A DNA stretch of 64,000 nt. Origin: Caecitellus pseudoparvulus (lineage: Eukaryota; Bigyra: Bicosoecida). The notes below the pieces were generated by a model that was not told the DNA's origin, ran no database searches, and worked only from the letters and a program-made list of their open reading frames with translations. How positions within the stretch are numbered: the first letter of the stretch is position 1; every line of letters begins with the position of its first letter. The stretch spans positions 248,001 to 312,000 of the forward strand of contig CBFFRQ010000062.1 in the NCBI GenBank assembly GCA_965644315.1, written 5' to 3'. Of the stretch, positions 44,301-54,822 are shown one piece after another. The position numbers and the translations under genes are program-made.

Positions 44301-46224
44301 AACTGCGCTGTCAGGGCCGCCGGACACTGACGACGCCTTGGCAGCTGCGGCAGCTGGTCTGCCCAGCACCGCGCAGTGGGCGACCCACACCGCCCGGCGT
44401 GGCAGCTTTGCCGCCGTGGACGAGCAGCAACAGACCCCCCCCTCCCAGCCGGCGCGGCAGTATGAGAGCAGCCAAGCAAGTTGGCACACAGCCATGAGCC
44501 CTGGGTCGGACGACAGTGATGGCGATGAGGGGGGCGACGATGGCTCTGCCCGGTCCGTTGCAGACTTGCTGCACCGCTCCCACAGCGGCGAGCACACCCA
44601 GCTAGCCCACGCGCTGCGGCATGCGGCAGTGGGCATGCAGCGCAGCATCGCGAGTGAGGGGCCGCCGCCTGGCCTAAGCATCGTATCACCTACGCCCGAC
44701 GCCCTGGTGCGCAGCCACTCCACGCAGTTGTCCAGTGACACGCCTCGCTCGGCCCTGGATGGCATCTCGGGGGAAGCCATCCCCTTCAATTCTGCCGGCT
44801 GGCTCAGCCCCAGTGCTGCCCATGCAGCTGGCACTGGACTTGGTCTAGGTCTTCCTTCTCGGGATGCCGCTGCCTGGAGTGCCCCCATGGCAGGGCCGGC
44901 ACAGACCTCCCTGCAACGCGTGCGCTCAGCCGAAATCCCGTTCATGGTCGCTGCGGCAGCGCTAGGCACGCCACTGGGCACCCCTCGCATGGCAGCTGGT
45001 TTGGGTGCGGAGGGTGGGGAGGAGGAAGGGGGTGTCGGGGAAGGGGGTGAGTCCCTCACTGACTCCGTGCGGTCCCCCACGTCAGTGCAGCCCCCCCCGC
45101 GCATCCTGGTGCTGCCTACGCTCCCCAGCAATGGACGCCCCGCATGGGATTTCTCAGCCATGTCCTGGAATGTGCTGGTTGACGCGCTGGCCGCAACGGG
45201 GGGCGAGACGGCCTCAGCACTGGCCACCAAAGTGTGGTCTTTCCGCGGCCCCCGCATCAAGAAACACCTACTTTACCACTGTCCCGACATTCTCGCACTA
45301 CAAGAGGTGCAGTGCGATGTGGCCGCCCACAGCCGTCAACGCCTTCGTTCTACGGCGTGGCCGGGGGTGTATGAAAACATCGGCTGGCGTGACCCGGTAC
45401 CGACCGGCGCTGCCTCCCACGCCACCTGGTTGGGCCGGGCCTTGCATGGTGCCGGGTACGATGTGTGCTTCGCTCCGCGCTGGGTGACCGGCAGTGTACG
45501 AAGCAAAGCATTCAATTTCGGCAACACAATCGCCTGGCGCAAGGCTGAATTCGAAGCTACTGCCATGTACAGCGTGCACTTGGCCCAGGCAGTCGCAGCT
45601 GTGAGCTCTCAGTGCGCTGCTGCACTGCCCAGTGATGTGTACCCGCAGGTCACACCGGTGGCCGTCTTGCGACACACCCGCACCGGAGCAGTACTGCTGG
45701 CTGCCTCCACCCACCTCAACGCCAATTGGCGCCAGCCCCACACGCAGCTGCTGCAGTGCGCTGGGCTGTCAGCCGCCCTCGCATCCCTCGCGGAGCACCA
45801 CTCCGCCTCAGCGATTACCTGCCTGGGGGACTTCAACAGCCTCCCCACGCACGCCTGCTACGAGTGGATGCTAAACTGCAGCCTGCTCGGAGACCACCCC
45901 ACCGTGAAGGACTTGGCGAAGTGCGGCCTCCTGCCTCCAGGCCAGCGTTTCACGGTGCCAGGGGTCGAGCTCACCTTCACGTCGGCGTATGCGCAGTGCA
46001 TGGGTCGGGAACCAGCCTACACCAACTACGTGCAGGGCTTCGAAGGCTGCTTGGACTACCTGTGGACCTGGCGCCTGGTGCCCATCTCCACGCTGAAGCC
46101 GCTGCCCGACGCCACCATGACTGCCTCGGGGTACCTTCCCAACCACCAAATCCCTTCAGACCACATCCCCTTGCTGGGTCTATTCAGGTTCGTGGATGGG
46201 GACCTCGTCACTGGTGGCCTCTAA
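41354..46224 (+). CDS. La-motif and CCR4-class (EEP) nuclease fusion protein
   Basis: Exons 41354-41416, 41541-41718 and 41825-46224 (introns of 124 and 106 bp, GTGAGC...CGCAG and GTGCGT...CCAAG), 1546 aa. Near residues 98-175 is a La-type winged-helix motif (FVQGQLAFYFSDEHYESRTY, then DENGFVRIREL). A second, weaker La-like stretch lies at about 509-583 (VHQVAWLLSPAVLVADRYLQ). Residues about 600-1185 are long and Ser/Gly/Pro-rich. The C-terminal 350 residues form an endonuclease/exonuclease/phosphatase domain of CCR4/Nocturnin/Angel type with its catalytic set: Asn in SWNVL, Glu in LQEVQCD, His in STHLNAN, Asp and Asn in GDFNSLP, and Asp-His in SDHIPL. CCR4-class enzymes remove poly(A) from mRNA, and La motifs bind RNA 3' ends or caps. 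Targeted deadenylation is inferred. The stop overlaps SLX1. Confidence 0.85.
46180..46224. other. 45-bp antisense overlap of two coding 3' ends
   Basis: The La-CCR4 stop (TAA ending at 46224) lies inside the coding sequence of SLX1, whose TAG ends at 46180. Both reading frames are intact here, so the same 45 bp code for both protein tails (FVDGDLVTGGL and EVPIHEPE). Confidence 0.85.
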
Positions 46225-47326
46225 TGCTTGCGCCTCGTCGCCAGGGCTGCCGCTGCAAGCTGCAGCAGCAAGCCACTCTGTCCTGTATGCTGCCGCCGCT
46301 GCGGCCCATTCACCAGCGGAGTGGCATGCCGGGCATTGGAAGGAGCTTGGGATGAGAACGGTGGTTGGAGTGCCAGTCAGACTGTGCCTGGCCAGGCACA
46401 GCCAGTGGGCTGTAGCTTCACACTGTGGGCATTGCCACGTGGGCCGGCCCATCTCACCACACACACAACACACCCGAGGCTGTGTGGAAGGGACAACAGC
46501 CCCCTCCACTGCTGCTTCCATCTCCCCCATGCTGCTGGCTTCGTCTTCCGCCTCATCCGCATCCGTTACGGACCCGGCCGAGCTGCCAGACCTCTCGCTG
46601 CCGGAGGTGGCGGTGGGAAGGCAACCTCCTGCTGCCCACGACCCCAAGATGTCTGGCACCGCTTCACTGCCGCTCCAAGATTGTAACAGCTCGGGGGTGG
46701 TGTGTAGCACAGTGGCAGGGGGGGGGCCACCAGGCAGGCCAGCAAAAGCCTGCGGTGGGCTGGGGTTGTGTGGGCTGTTCCTTTGCTGCGGAAGCGGGGC
46801 GGCCTCACCTTCACATGCCTTTCGTGCATGATTGCGACCGTCAACTGCATGTGGCACCAGGGAGCGCACTTGAGCAGGAAATGCAGCTCCCTCAGCCGTG
46901 CCAGAGCACCACGCCGAGAGCGCGGAAATTGACGCCGCACCTCTCTGAAGTGCACGCTGCGATCTGGGTGCTGCCCTGCTCAGCGATGGGAAGCTGGGAG
47001 TTGCTGATGAATGCAGCAAAGGTCTAAGTAGCTACACGCCACTCACATGCCCACTCGAATTGCAGGCCGACGGTTTGCGAGACAAACCCACGCACAACGG
47101 CAACAAATGACCAAGGCTGTCTCTTGCGTGTGCGGCGAGCCCCAGCTGTCACTTCGCCATTGTGCTGCCGCAAACGGCGATAGGGAGACACTGTGAAACC
47201 AATGTATGTGGCTGTGCTGCCCACTCTCGAAAGGCTCTCCAAACAATACACCATGCTCGGCGCTTGCTTCAGGGAGGCTGCCAGTGCCTCCACATGCTTG
47301 CCTTGCCGGGCGGCCACTGCTGCCAT
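46180..47326 (-). CDS. SLX1: SLX1 structure-specific endonuclease subunit
   Basis: Minus-strand exons 47326-47047, 46975-46809 and 46749-46180 (introns of 71 and 59 bp), 338 aa. The GIY-YIG nuclease domain is clear: VYCLESLS, TYIGFTVSPYRRLRQHNGE with the catalytic Arg, and GARRTRKRQPW. The first splice joins FEWA to WQHP, the conserved SLX1 motif. The C-terminal RING/PHD-type zinc domain is present (CCVCGEMG, CPQCEATAHWLCL, FQCPACHS). An acidic Ser-rich insertion lies between the two. SLX1 acts with SLX4 to cut branched DNA such as Holliday junctions and flaps in the nucleus. The start MAAVAARQGK is preferred. The last 45 bp of the coding sequence overlap the La-CCR4 gene on the other strand; the start is 78 bp from the divergent COMMD start. 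Confidence 0.92.
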
Positions 47327-47404
47327 GTGACAAAATGCAAGCAAATGCCAAAACATGCGAACCAACTGTGGCGTGCTTTTCTTGCCACCAAAAATATATG
47401 CGTC

Positions 47405-48135
47405 ATGGAACCTCTGCAGGCAAGCCACAGGTGCGATTCGCAGCACATCAAAGCGTGCCTGCACTTTGATGACCCCGCGCCGCCTCCACACTCACGGACA
47501 GGTTTAAAGATGCGTTTGCACGCTTTGCTTCCTTAGACCCCTCTGCCCAAGTGGCCCACGCTGCAGCCGCAGCAGCTGCTTCCAAGCAAGGCAGCGAACA
47601 TGAAGCGATTGAGCTGCCGCAAAGTGCACTGCACCAGGACACCAGGCAAGAAGTGCACAGCGCTTTGGTGGTGGTGTTCAAGCACCTAGCATTCCACGCA
47701 GCCAAGGTGGATCAAATTCCCACTGCTGTCTCAAACCTGGGCGTTGACGATGCAAGCGTGAGTGTGACAGCGAGCGGCCAGGACTGAGGTGCCCTGCACT
47801 GGCTTGCGCTGTCGCTCCCCACTTCACAGCTCACAGTCCTGGGGGACGAATGGGCAAAGCAAGGCACAGCCCTCATCGCGGCTTCCAAGAAACTCGCCTT
47901 GGGCACTCCTTGGATTTGCACCGACGTGGGGAGTCAGCTCAGCATTTGCCTGGGCTCGGACGCGGCAGCCAAAGCCAGTGACATGGCTGGCATGCTGCGC
48001 CTGCAGCTTCGCCAGGGGGCACAGGAAGGCGCCCCAGAGAAGCAGATCATTACCCAGATGGGACAAGAAGAACTGTACCAGTTACTGGTGCAGTTGGACA
48101 AGGTGCAGCAACAGCTTGACGCGCTGTCTGGCTAA
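47405..48135 (+). CDS. COMM-domain (COMMD family) protein
   Basis: Exons 47405-47430, 47502-47757 and 47830-48135 (introns of 71 and 72 bp, donors GTGCGA and GTGAGT), 195 aa. The tiny first exon MEPLQASHR joins in frame to FKDAFARF. Residues 1-105 form the helical HN-like domain (VVVFKHLAFHAAKVDQI, LTVLGDEWAKQGTALI). The C-terminal about 75 residues are the COMM domain: ALGTPWICTDVGSQLSICLG and the family ending MGQEELYQLLVQLDKVQQQL plus DALSG. COMMD proteins assemble with CCDC22/CCDC93 in the Commander complex, which recycles endosomal membrane proteins. The ending resembles COMMD10, but the paralogue is uncertain. The gene shares a short divergent promoter with SLX1. Confidence 0.8.
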
Positions 48136-48190
48136 CCTGCGGCGCGGTGCAATGCACGCTTCACTCGCGACCACGCGGTACATTGCAAGC

Positions 48191-50209
48191 TCACTTGTGC
48201 GAGAGGGCAGATTCGCTTGTCTTGCCCTCGCCCCCAGCCAATGCTTGCGCGTGCACGCGCGAGTACCGGTGAAGCCGCACTGCGTCAGCAACATCCCTTG
48301 CCTCACCGCACCCCAACAGCCACTCACGGAAGTGCGCTTGCACCGCGGTCTGCACCTCGGCCATTTGCTCACCGTTCAGTCCACTTTCCAGGGCCAGCTT
48401 CCGCAAATGCGCGAACCCACCCCAATGCGCCCCATCACTGGCCTCGTGGAACGCGGTTGGCACAGGCAGCAGGGGGGTGAATGCCAGCTCGGCGTCGGAG
48501 CCGGCAGAGAGGCTTGGCACGACAGTCATGCTCCACTCACGGGCCTCCATGACTGTGTAAGGCTTCGGTGCAGCCTCAGATGCGGCGACAGCCAGCACCT
48601 TTGGCTGCCGCCAGTACTCTGCCTCGGCATCGGCAGCCTTGCCATCACCCGACCCTGAGCTCGCGCCAGTCTGCAACGGCAGAATGCCGACACTGGCCAG
48701 ATGTGACGCAAGGGAAGGATAGTGCACGTTGAAGGGCGCCAGTACGATCTCACGGCAATCTCCAACAATGCTGGGGCTGCTGGAGCACCACGAGTACACT
48801 GTGCACCCAACACAGTTCACGAGGCGGACGCGGGGGCAAGCGACAATAACGATGCATGCTTGGCAAGCCTGCAGTGTCACCACCTGGGATGCAGCCGCCA
48901 CGACCAACGTGCACCGGGAGCAGCCCCGCAAGGATGCCATGCGCACAGGACGAAGGCAGTACACCTTGCTCTCCACGCACGCCTCCACCCGCACATCCAA
49001 ATCCGGCTTACACAGGGCACTGTCTGCCTCGCTCATGACACTGCCGGGAGTGCTGCCACCGGCCGCACGCACCGAACGAACCGTGCCATTGGAGGACACA
49101 ACGTGCTCACCCCAAACAGCCACCATGCAGCGCCCAACATTGGACACAACAGCTGGTAGGATGGTGGGCGTGATGGACACCCCAGGCACGCCACCAGAAG
49201 ACCTGGATGGCGCAGCTGGGGGGCTGGCAATGCCCTGCCGTGCCGTGTTTGACACGTTGGTCAGTAAGTCGTTCACACTCAGGTCCTGCTCAAGAAGCGT
49301 CAGCAGGCTGCCCACAGTCAACGGGGCCGACGCCTCACCTCCGTGCAGCGAACGCAAGGCAGTGGCCAGACTGGAATACTGCTGCCCAAAGGTAGGCCCA
49401 GCCCCGAGAAGCAGGCCCAAGGCAGCTTCGTCCTCAGGGCCGAGTGCCAGCGCGGCCACTGACGCCACCCCATGCAACCCCCGCATGTACGCCTCAATGC
49501 ACGACCCCAAGTGCTTCGCCACGAAGGCTGTGCGCTGCGCGACGTCCAGTCCTCGGTGCTGCAGCGCCGCAGCACGGGGAGACGCCGCGGCACCAGGAGA
49601 TGAGGGCGGCGCTCCAGGCGACCCTCCAGGTGACAGCTGGTGTGGAGGGGCACGACCACCACCAAAACCAGCTGGGGATGCGGGGCTACCTGGGGAGGCA
49701 GCCCCACTGGGGGATCGGCCTTCAGCACCAGGCCACGCGGCAGTCATGTGACCCTTCGCTCCGCCGCTGCCCGTGGGCCGAGAGAAGGCGTGCACCAGGG
49801 CAACAATGCAAACTCCCAGGGCTGTGTAGTGGGATTCCTGCGTCAGCGCCTGGATATTGGCCATAAACCTGCACGCAACAGAACCAAAAAACCCTGCAAG
49901 CCGTGCAGCTGTGATCGCGCCAGCGCCAGACGTACGTTTCCGTCACTGCTCCATCCCACTTAAGCTTCGACGAGCAAACAGCAACTATGTCAGAAGGTCT
50001 GTTGGAAGGTGGAATCAATACCGTGCGCAGGCCCTCTCTCGCTCGCCAAGCCGCACGCCATACCTAAGTCGGCCACCCTCGGCACGCCGCCCAAATTCCG
50101 CGATGGCTTCCAGCACTTCCTCAACCGAAGGCTGCTGCTCTGCCCGGCAGGAAATACCATGCTCAAAGACAGAATCAACAACCCACACCTTCGAACTGGC
50201 TGAACTCAT
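48191..50209 (-). CDS. TBCCD1: TBCC domain-containing protein 1-like
   Basis: Minus-strand exons 50209-50064 and 49868-48191 (195-bp intron, GTATGG...GTGCAG), about 607 aa. The N-terminus KVWVVDSVFEHG fits the start of TBCCD1 proteins. After a Pro/Gly/Ser-rich insertion and a helical segment, residues about 300-440 form a right-handed C-CAP/TBCC beta-helix: DSKVYCLRPVRMASLRGCSRC-type turns (shown in part) with CTLVVAAASQVVTLQACQAC and the diagnostic LAPFNVHYPSLASHL. TBCCD1 localises to centrosomes and basal bodies and positions organelles in animals and Chlamydomonas. The Arg finger of true TBCC GTPase-activating proteins is not seen, as expected for TBCCD1. Confidence 0.83.
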
Positions 50210-53200
50210 GGTGATGGCGAGTCAGGAGGCGTGGTCACGGACGACAGCACCTCCAACGGCACACAGCCCACCTGCCACTCACTGCACTCGATACTCGCCT
50301 CACAGAGCCGTCCACCAGTTGCAATGGAAGGGGGAATACGAGTGCAAGGAGAAGTGCGCAGGAGCATTTGAACGATACAGTTGTATCCATTAACGGCCCC
50401 TGGTTTCTGCTTACCTGACACATCGATGGCGACAAGGGAGCACATGCCGATGCCCAGACAAGATCACAACAAACCAAGCGCACACACGTCGTTGCCAACA
50501 TATAACGAGCAGCACTGTGGACGTGACCACAAATGCCTAACCAGCATCAACAAGCACGCGTTTTCACGCGACCAACCAAACAAGCTGCCAGCCTGCCGGA
50601 GCGAATCAAATGCTCAAGCGCAACAGCCTAAACTCCACATGAACAACCCGAGAAACACCTGGACGGCACAACCAAGCCATTGCATTCTGATGTCGAGCAG
50701 CCAAGCACAACCATGCATGACAAGCGTAGTGCGCAAACAGGACAAATCAACAGCCTGATGGATGCATTGCCAGCGATCTAAACGCTGGAGCGAGCCACAT
50801 TGCAAGCAACACACAAAACTCACAACTTGCTTCGCAAAACACAGAATTCAATGCCATGCCGAAACAGAGGACTAAACTCTCAAGGTGGAACAGAGTCTGA
50901 AGCGACAATGCTTGTTTAACATAAAGTACAGGGCAGCTAAAGTACAAAAGTATTTCTTGACAGCACATAACGATACAGTTTATGGAGCGTTCCACCCTTC
51001 CACACTCCACAAGTAAGACGGCGGGAAAGTTGATAGTCCTCTAGTGCAATAATTGCTTCTTTTTAAGTGAGCAGAGGAGTCTATGTCAGTGGTTGTTTCG
51101 TATAGCTTCCAGCTCAGAAACTGAAGTGAAAACCGAAACCACTTGCATGCAGAGCAGGTCAATATTGCCGTTCTCAAGCCGGAGTCTAGTTGCCGCGCGT
51201 ACCATGCTTCAAAACTGATCAGGCTCAAACCTGCAAGTGCCCAAGACTCTTCTTCAACCCCTTTGGTTCTAACGAAGACATAAACCTGCTATACATAAAC
51301 AGCTGTGATCCCTTCCCAACTATACCAAACTACTTCGTACTCTTAGTAGTTGCCTGCACATTTTTTCAATGCTACACTGTAGTATTGAGTAAATGATGCT
51401 TAAAACTTGAACTTTATTGATTCACCTCTTCTGCTCGTTTTTGCGCACATGTAATGGTCGGTTACCATTGTGCTGGCTGAGCCATTTTGCAGCTTGCATA
51501 TGATTTGACGAGTATGTTTCTTGACGGATCGCCCGTTCGAGGGTAGCTCAAGACGAGACCGTCAAGGTGGCCCGAATCACACTAACGAAGCCCGCCGAGT
51601 CGTTGAACACACCAAACACCCCGTCTAGTGCCTGTTCCAGTTCGATGGGGAAAAGCACAAAGATTAAACCTACACAATTGAGCGTCTCTGCATTAAATGT
51701 CCGTAGGTGGTTTGTGGCACCACCCCCCTCGTTTCGCCCCTGGTACTCATGCAGAACGCTCCTTTGCCGGAAGGCAAAAGCATTCGAAGGTCAAGTTACA
51801 CATGAGTCGCTGTCGCACCTCACGTTTTGGTTGCCGTTAAGAAGAAGTGGATGACTCCTGTTACGGAATACTTCTCGAACGGAAAAATGGAAGCTGCTCA
51901 TTTCGAGAGTATGTCCGAAGCGTACGCTTCTATACCAGCATGAAAGTTAGGGACAAGCTTACGTTGTCTTCCCGATACAAGAGTCTTTCGTACTTGAATT
52001 ATGCAATGCTTCATTGCATAGGAAGATATCAGTTTCTTCAGTACTTCTCAGCGTGTGGTGCTTGTGAGAAGCATGCAAGCCCACGTGTTCACAGTTCGGT
52101 TCATATGTTTGAGCATTTGGCAACAGTTTGCCAAGGAAATTGTCTCACTTTCCACGGTCTATGCGTGAAGAGTTCACGCATCGAACCTTCACATGAACAC
52201 AAGTTCTGTGTCGGGCCAGGTGCAGAGTGAATCGAGTGCTGTGCTCGACCAAGCTCTTTCATTTTCCATTCACAAGTACTTGCATGAGCAACCCACAGAG
52301 CATGTCTGTAGACACGATGAATGATTGTACCTTAGAATGACAGGAAGTTGTATCAATTGCTTGTACTAGGTATTTGCACAATACATTGTGCATCATTGTA
52401 CTTTGTTGAGTGTGTGGTACGAGGTGAAGAATTCGAGAACTTTTGCAGGTTTTAACGAAGTGCTTTGCTTTTCAGATGCTTAGGAGAAAGGGGATTGCTT
52501 AACTCAAATTCTACCTGTAGTTTATGCAACAGTACTCATTCACCTACCGGGCAAAGATAATGGATTATTTCATTATGTTAGAGAAGTACCAGATGCAGAT
52601 GCGCATTCTCGATTAGAGGCGGGACACCTGCAATCGATTTTTGGCAGCTACGCAAAAGGCGGTTTTCATTTTGCGTGTGCAAGGACTCCCGGCATACTTC
52701 GTTCTACTTCAAGCTTATAGTATTTTTTCGGCTTGGAGAATGCGCCTAATTCGTTGCTGTTACATCATAGGTTCCGTTTCAATGACGACTGTCTAGTTTT
52801 ACGCTGCAGTAGCACATCTTTCCTTGAGTGTGGCCATGGAACATGAAAGAGTTATTCTTATGCGTTTGAAGTAGACTATTTTCCCATGTCAATGCCTGGA
52901 GGAATCTCTTCGGTGATCGTTTCTCAGCAAGGGCTCAGCTCGACGCAGCAGCTCCAATGCTCAAGTCATTTTGTAATTCAGTCGGGGAAAGACAGCTTTT
53001 TTTCCCCAGAAAGAAAACAGCTAGGTACATTTTAGGATGGAACGGTAGGAGGATGTTTCTTGTTTTCGAATTTCTGGCTTCGCTTTTGGGCATTGCTGTC
53101 AGACAACTTGGGTACATTGCAGCTGTGCTTTTCCTTCATGCACACTGATCCTGTGCGCGTGTTGCTTTCGCTGAGTTCGAATTTGTGAGTATCGGACCCT

Positions 53201-53320
53201 CCTCAGCTATTATTTTGAGGTTCCGCTGTTTCTCAGTCAGAGTGGCGGTTCAAAACACTCAGATACGCCTGGAAACTACTTCAAGAAACTTTGCACCGTA
53301 GAAAGTCTTCACACTGAGTC
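50210..53320. other. AT-rich island without a recognisable gene
   Basis: Base composition falls sharply from about 50.4 kb to 53.3 kb, in contrast to the GC-rich rest of the window. The longest plus-strand open frames (51567-51854 and 51847-52230) encode sequence without any recognised domain and with codon use unlike the neighbouring genes, so I do not call them genes. No long terminal repeats, inverted repeats, transposase or reverse-transcriptase motifs, tRNA or rRNA are visible. The last few hundred bases contain the promoter and 5' UTR of the ACBP-DECR gene. Confidence 0.6.
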
Positions 53321-54803
53321 ATGGCTGCTGCTTCACTTGCAAGGCGCCTCGCCAGCGTTGCTGGCGCGCGCTTTGCCCGGGCTCAGGCGCCAGTTTGCGT
53401 GGGTGTGTGGCAAGGCATTCGGGCTCCAGCATCCCGAGGGTTGAGCACAAGTGCTTCGTTTGACGATGTCGTGACTGCACATGGACCCACTATTGCTGGG
53501 CATTCAGACTCCAGTGTGAAGCTGGAGTTCTACGGGCTGTACAAGCAAGCAACCAAAGGTGACGTCAACACGGGTAAGTTCCGCAGTGAGTGCGGTTGGA
53601 TGCAGCAATGCGACATGTCCAGGCTTCCCCTGCACGCAGAGGCACCTTCCATGCTCTCATTCGTGGACCGTGCCAAGTGGGATGCATGGAATGCTGTGAA
53701 AGGTGCGTGAGGGCCTGTCTCGTGGTGTGTGTTTGGCCTGGTGCAGTGCAGTTGGGTCGTGACCACGCCATTGAATATTCCGCTCCGGCGCCATTTCAGG
53801 GTTGTCGAAGGAGGACGCGAAGGCAAAGTACGTTTCTCGCGCGCTTGAGCTGTTTGGTGATGTGGGCAGCAGCGGGGGCTCCGCGGCTGCAAGCAAGGAT
53901 GAGGAGTACACACAGTGGCCTGCCTTCGCTGCACACACCGCGCCAATGCTGCCAGCTGGCACATTCGAGGGACAAGTGGCGTTCATCACCGGCGGTGGAA
54001 CTGGGCTCGGGAAAGCCATGGCAACCACGCTGAGCAAGCTGGGTGCTAAGGTTGTCATTGCGTCACGCAAACTGCCGGTGCTTGAGTCCGCTGCTGCCGA
54101 GATTTCTGCCGAGTCAGGCGGGGAAGTGCTGCCTGTGGCGTGCGATGTGCGAGACGTGTCTGCTATCAAGGCCGCCCTGGATGCTTGCGAGGCCAAGTTC
54201 GGGTTGCCAACTGTTGTGATCAACAACGCGGCTGGCAACTTCATCTCGCCAACTGAGCGCCTGAGTTCAAACGCGTTTGGCAACGTAGTGGACATCGTGC
54301 TGAAGGGCACAGCGAGTGTGACGCTGGAGGCAGGCAAGCGCTTGATTGCCGCCAAGCAGAGCGCAACGTTCCTCAGCATCAGCACGACGTATGCTGACCT
54401 GGGGTCTGGGTACGTGACCCCTAGCGCCGCTGCCAAGGCAGGCGTTTCCAACATGGTCAGGTCTTTGGGGTCCGAGTGGGGAAAGTATGGCCTGCGCTTT
54501 GTAGGCATTGCCCCCGGCCCCATTGAGACAGAGGGGGCTTTCAGTCGCCTGGACCCCACTGGGCAGTTCCGGCGTATGATGATTGCCCGCCTGCCGAGCA
54601 AGCGCCTCGGGGAGACTGGTGAGCTGGCGAACTTTGCCTCGTACTTGGTTTCACCGTATGCGGGGTGGATCACAGGGCAGGTGTTCACGTTTGATGGTGG
54701 AGAGAGCACGTTCATGAGCGGCGAGTTCAATGAGCTGGAGCGGGTGACAGAGGCGCAGTGGGACAGCATCGAAGCCATTATCCGGGGTGGGAACAAGAAG
54801 TAA
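53321..54803 (+). CDS. Acyl-CoA-binding domain fused to 2,4-dienoyl-CoA reductase
   Basis: Exons 53321-53573, 53640-53702 and 53800-54803 (introns of 66 and 97 bp), 439 aa. An Arg/Ala/Ser-rich N-terminus lacking acidic residues ([20 protein letters not shown]) is a probable mitochondrial targeting peptide. Residues about 48-135 are a complete acyl-CoA-binding (ACBP) domain: [14 protein letters not shown], then [11 protein letters not shown] and [10 protein letters not shown]. From about residue 158 a short-chain dehydrogenase closely matches mitochondrial DECR1: [11 protein letters not shown] for [47 protein letters not shown] and the C-terminal [22 protein letters not shown] reduces 2,4-dienoyl-CoA so that unsaturated fatty acids can enter beta-oxidation; the ACBP domain could hold or deliver the substrate. 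All splice junctions fall inside conserved motifs, so the fusion is encoded in one frame. Its stop is 19 bp from the cyclase stop. Confidence 0.93.
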
Positions 54804-54822
54804 GCGGCATGCAAGCAATGCA

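Noticed and set aside
43953-45260. 435-codon minus-strand frame within the La-CCR4 gene
   Set aside because: Antisense shadow of a Ser/Gly-rich linker and the beginning of the nuclease domain.
51567-52230. Two overlapping plus-strand frames (95 and 127 codons) in the AT-rich island
   Set aside because: No recognised domain, no signal of selection visible, and stops are frequent all around; chance frames are more likely.
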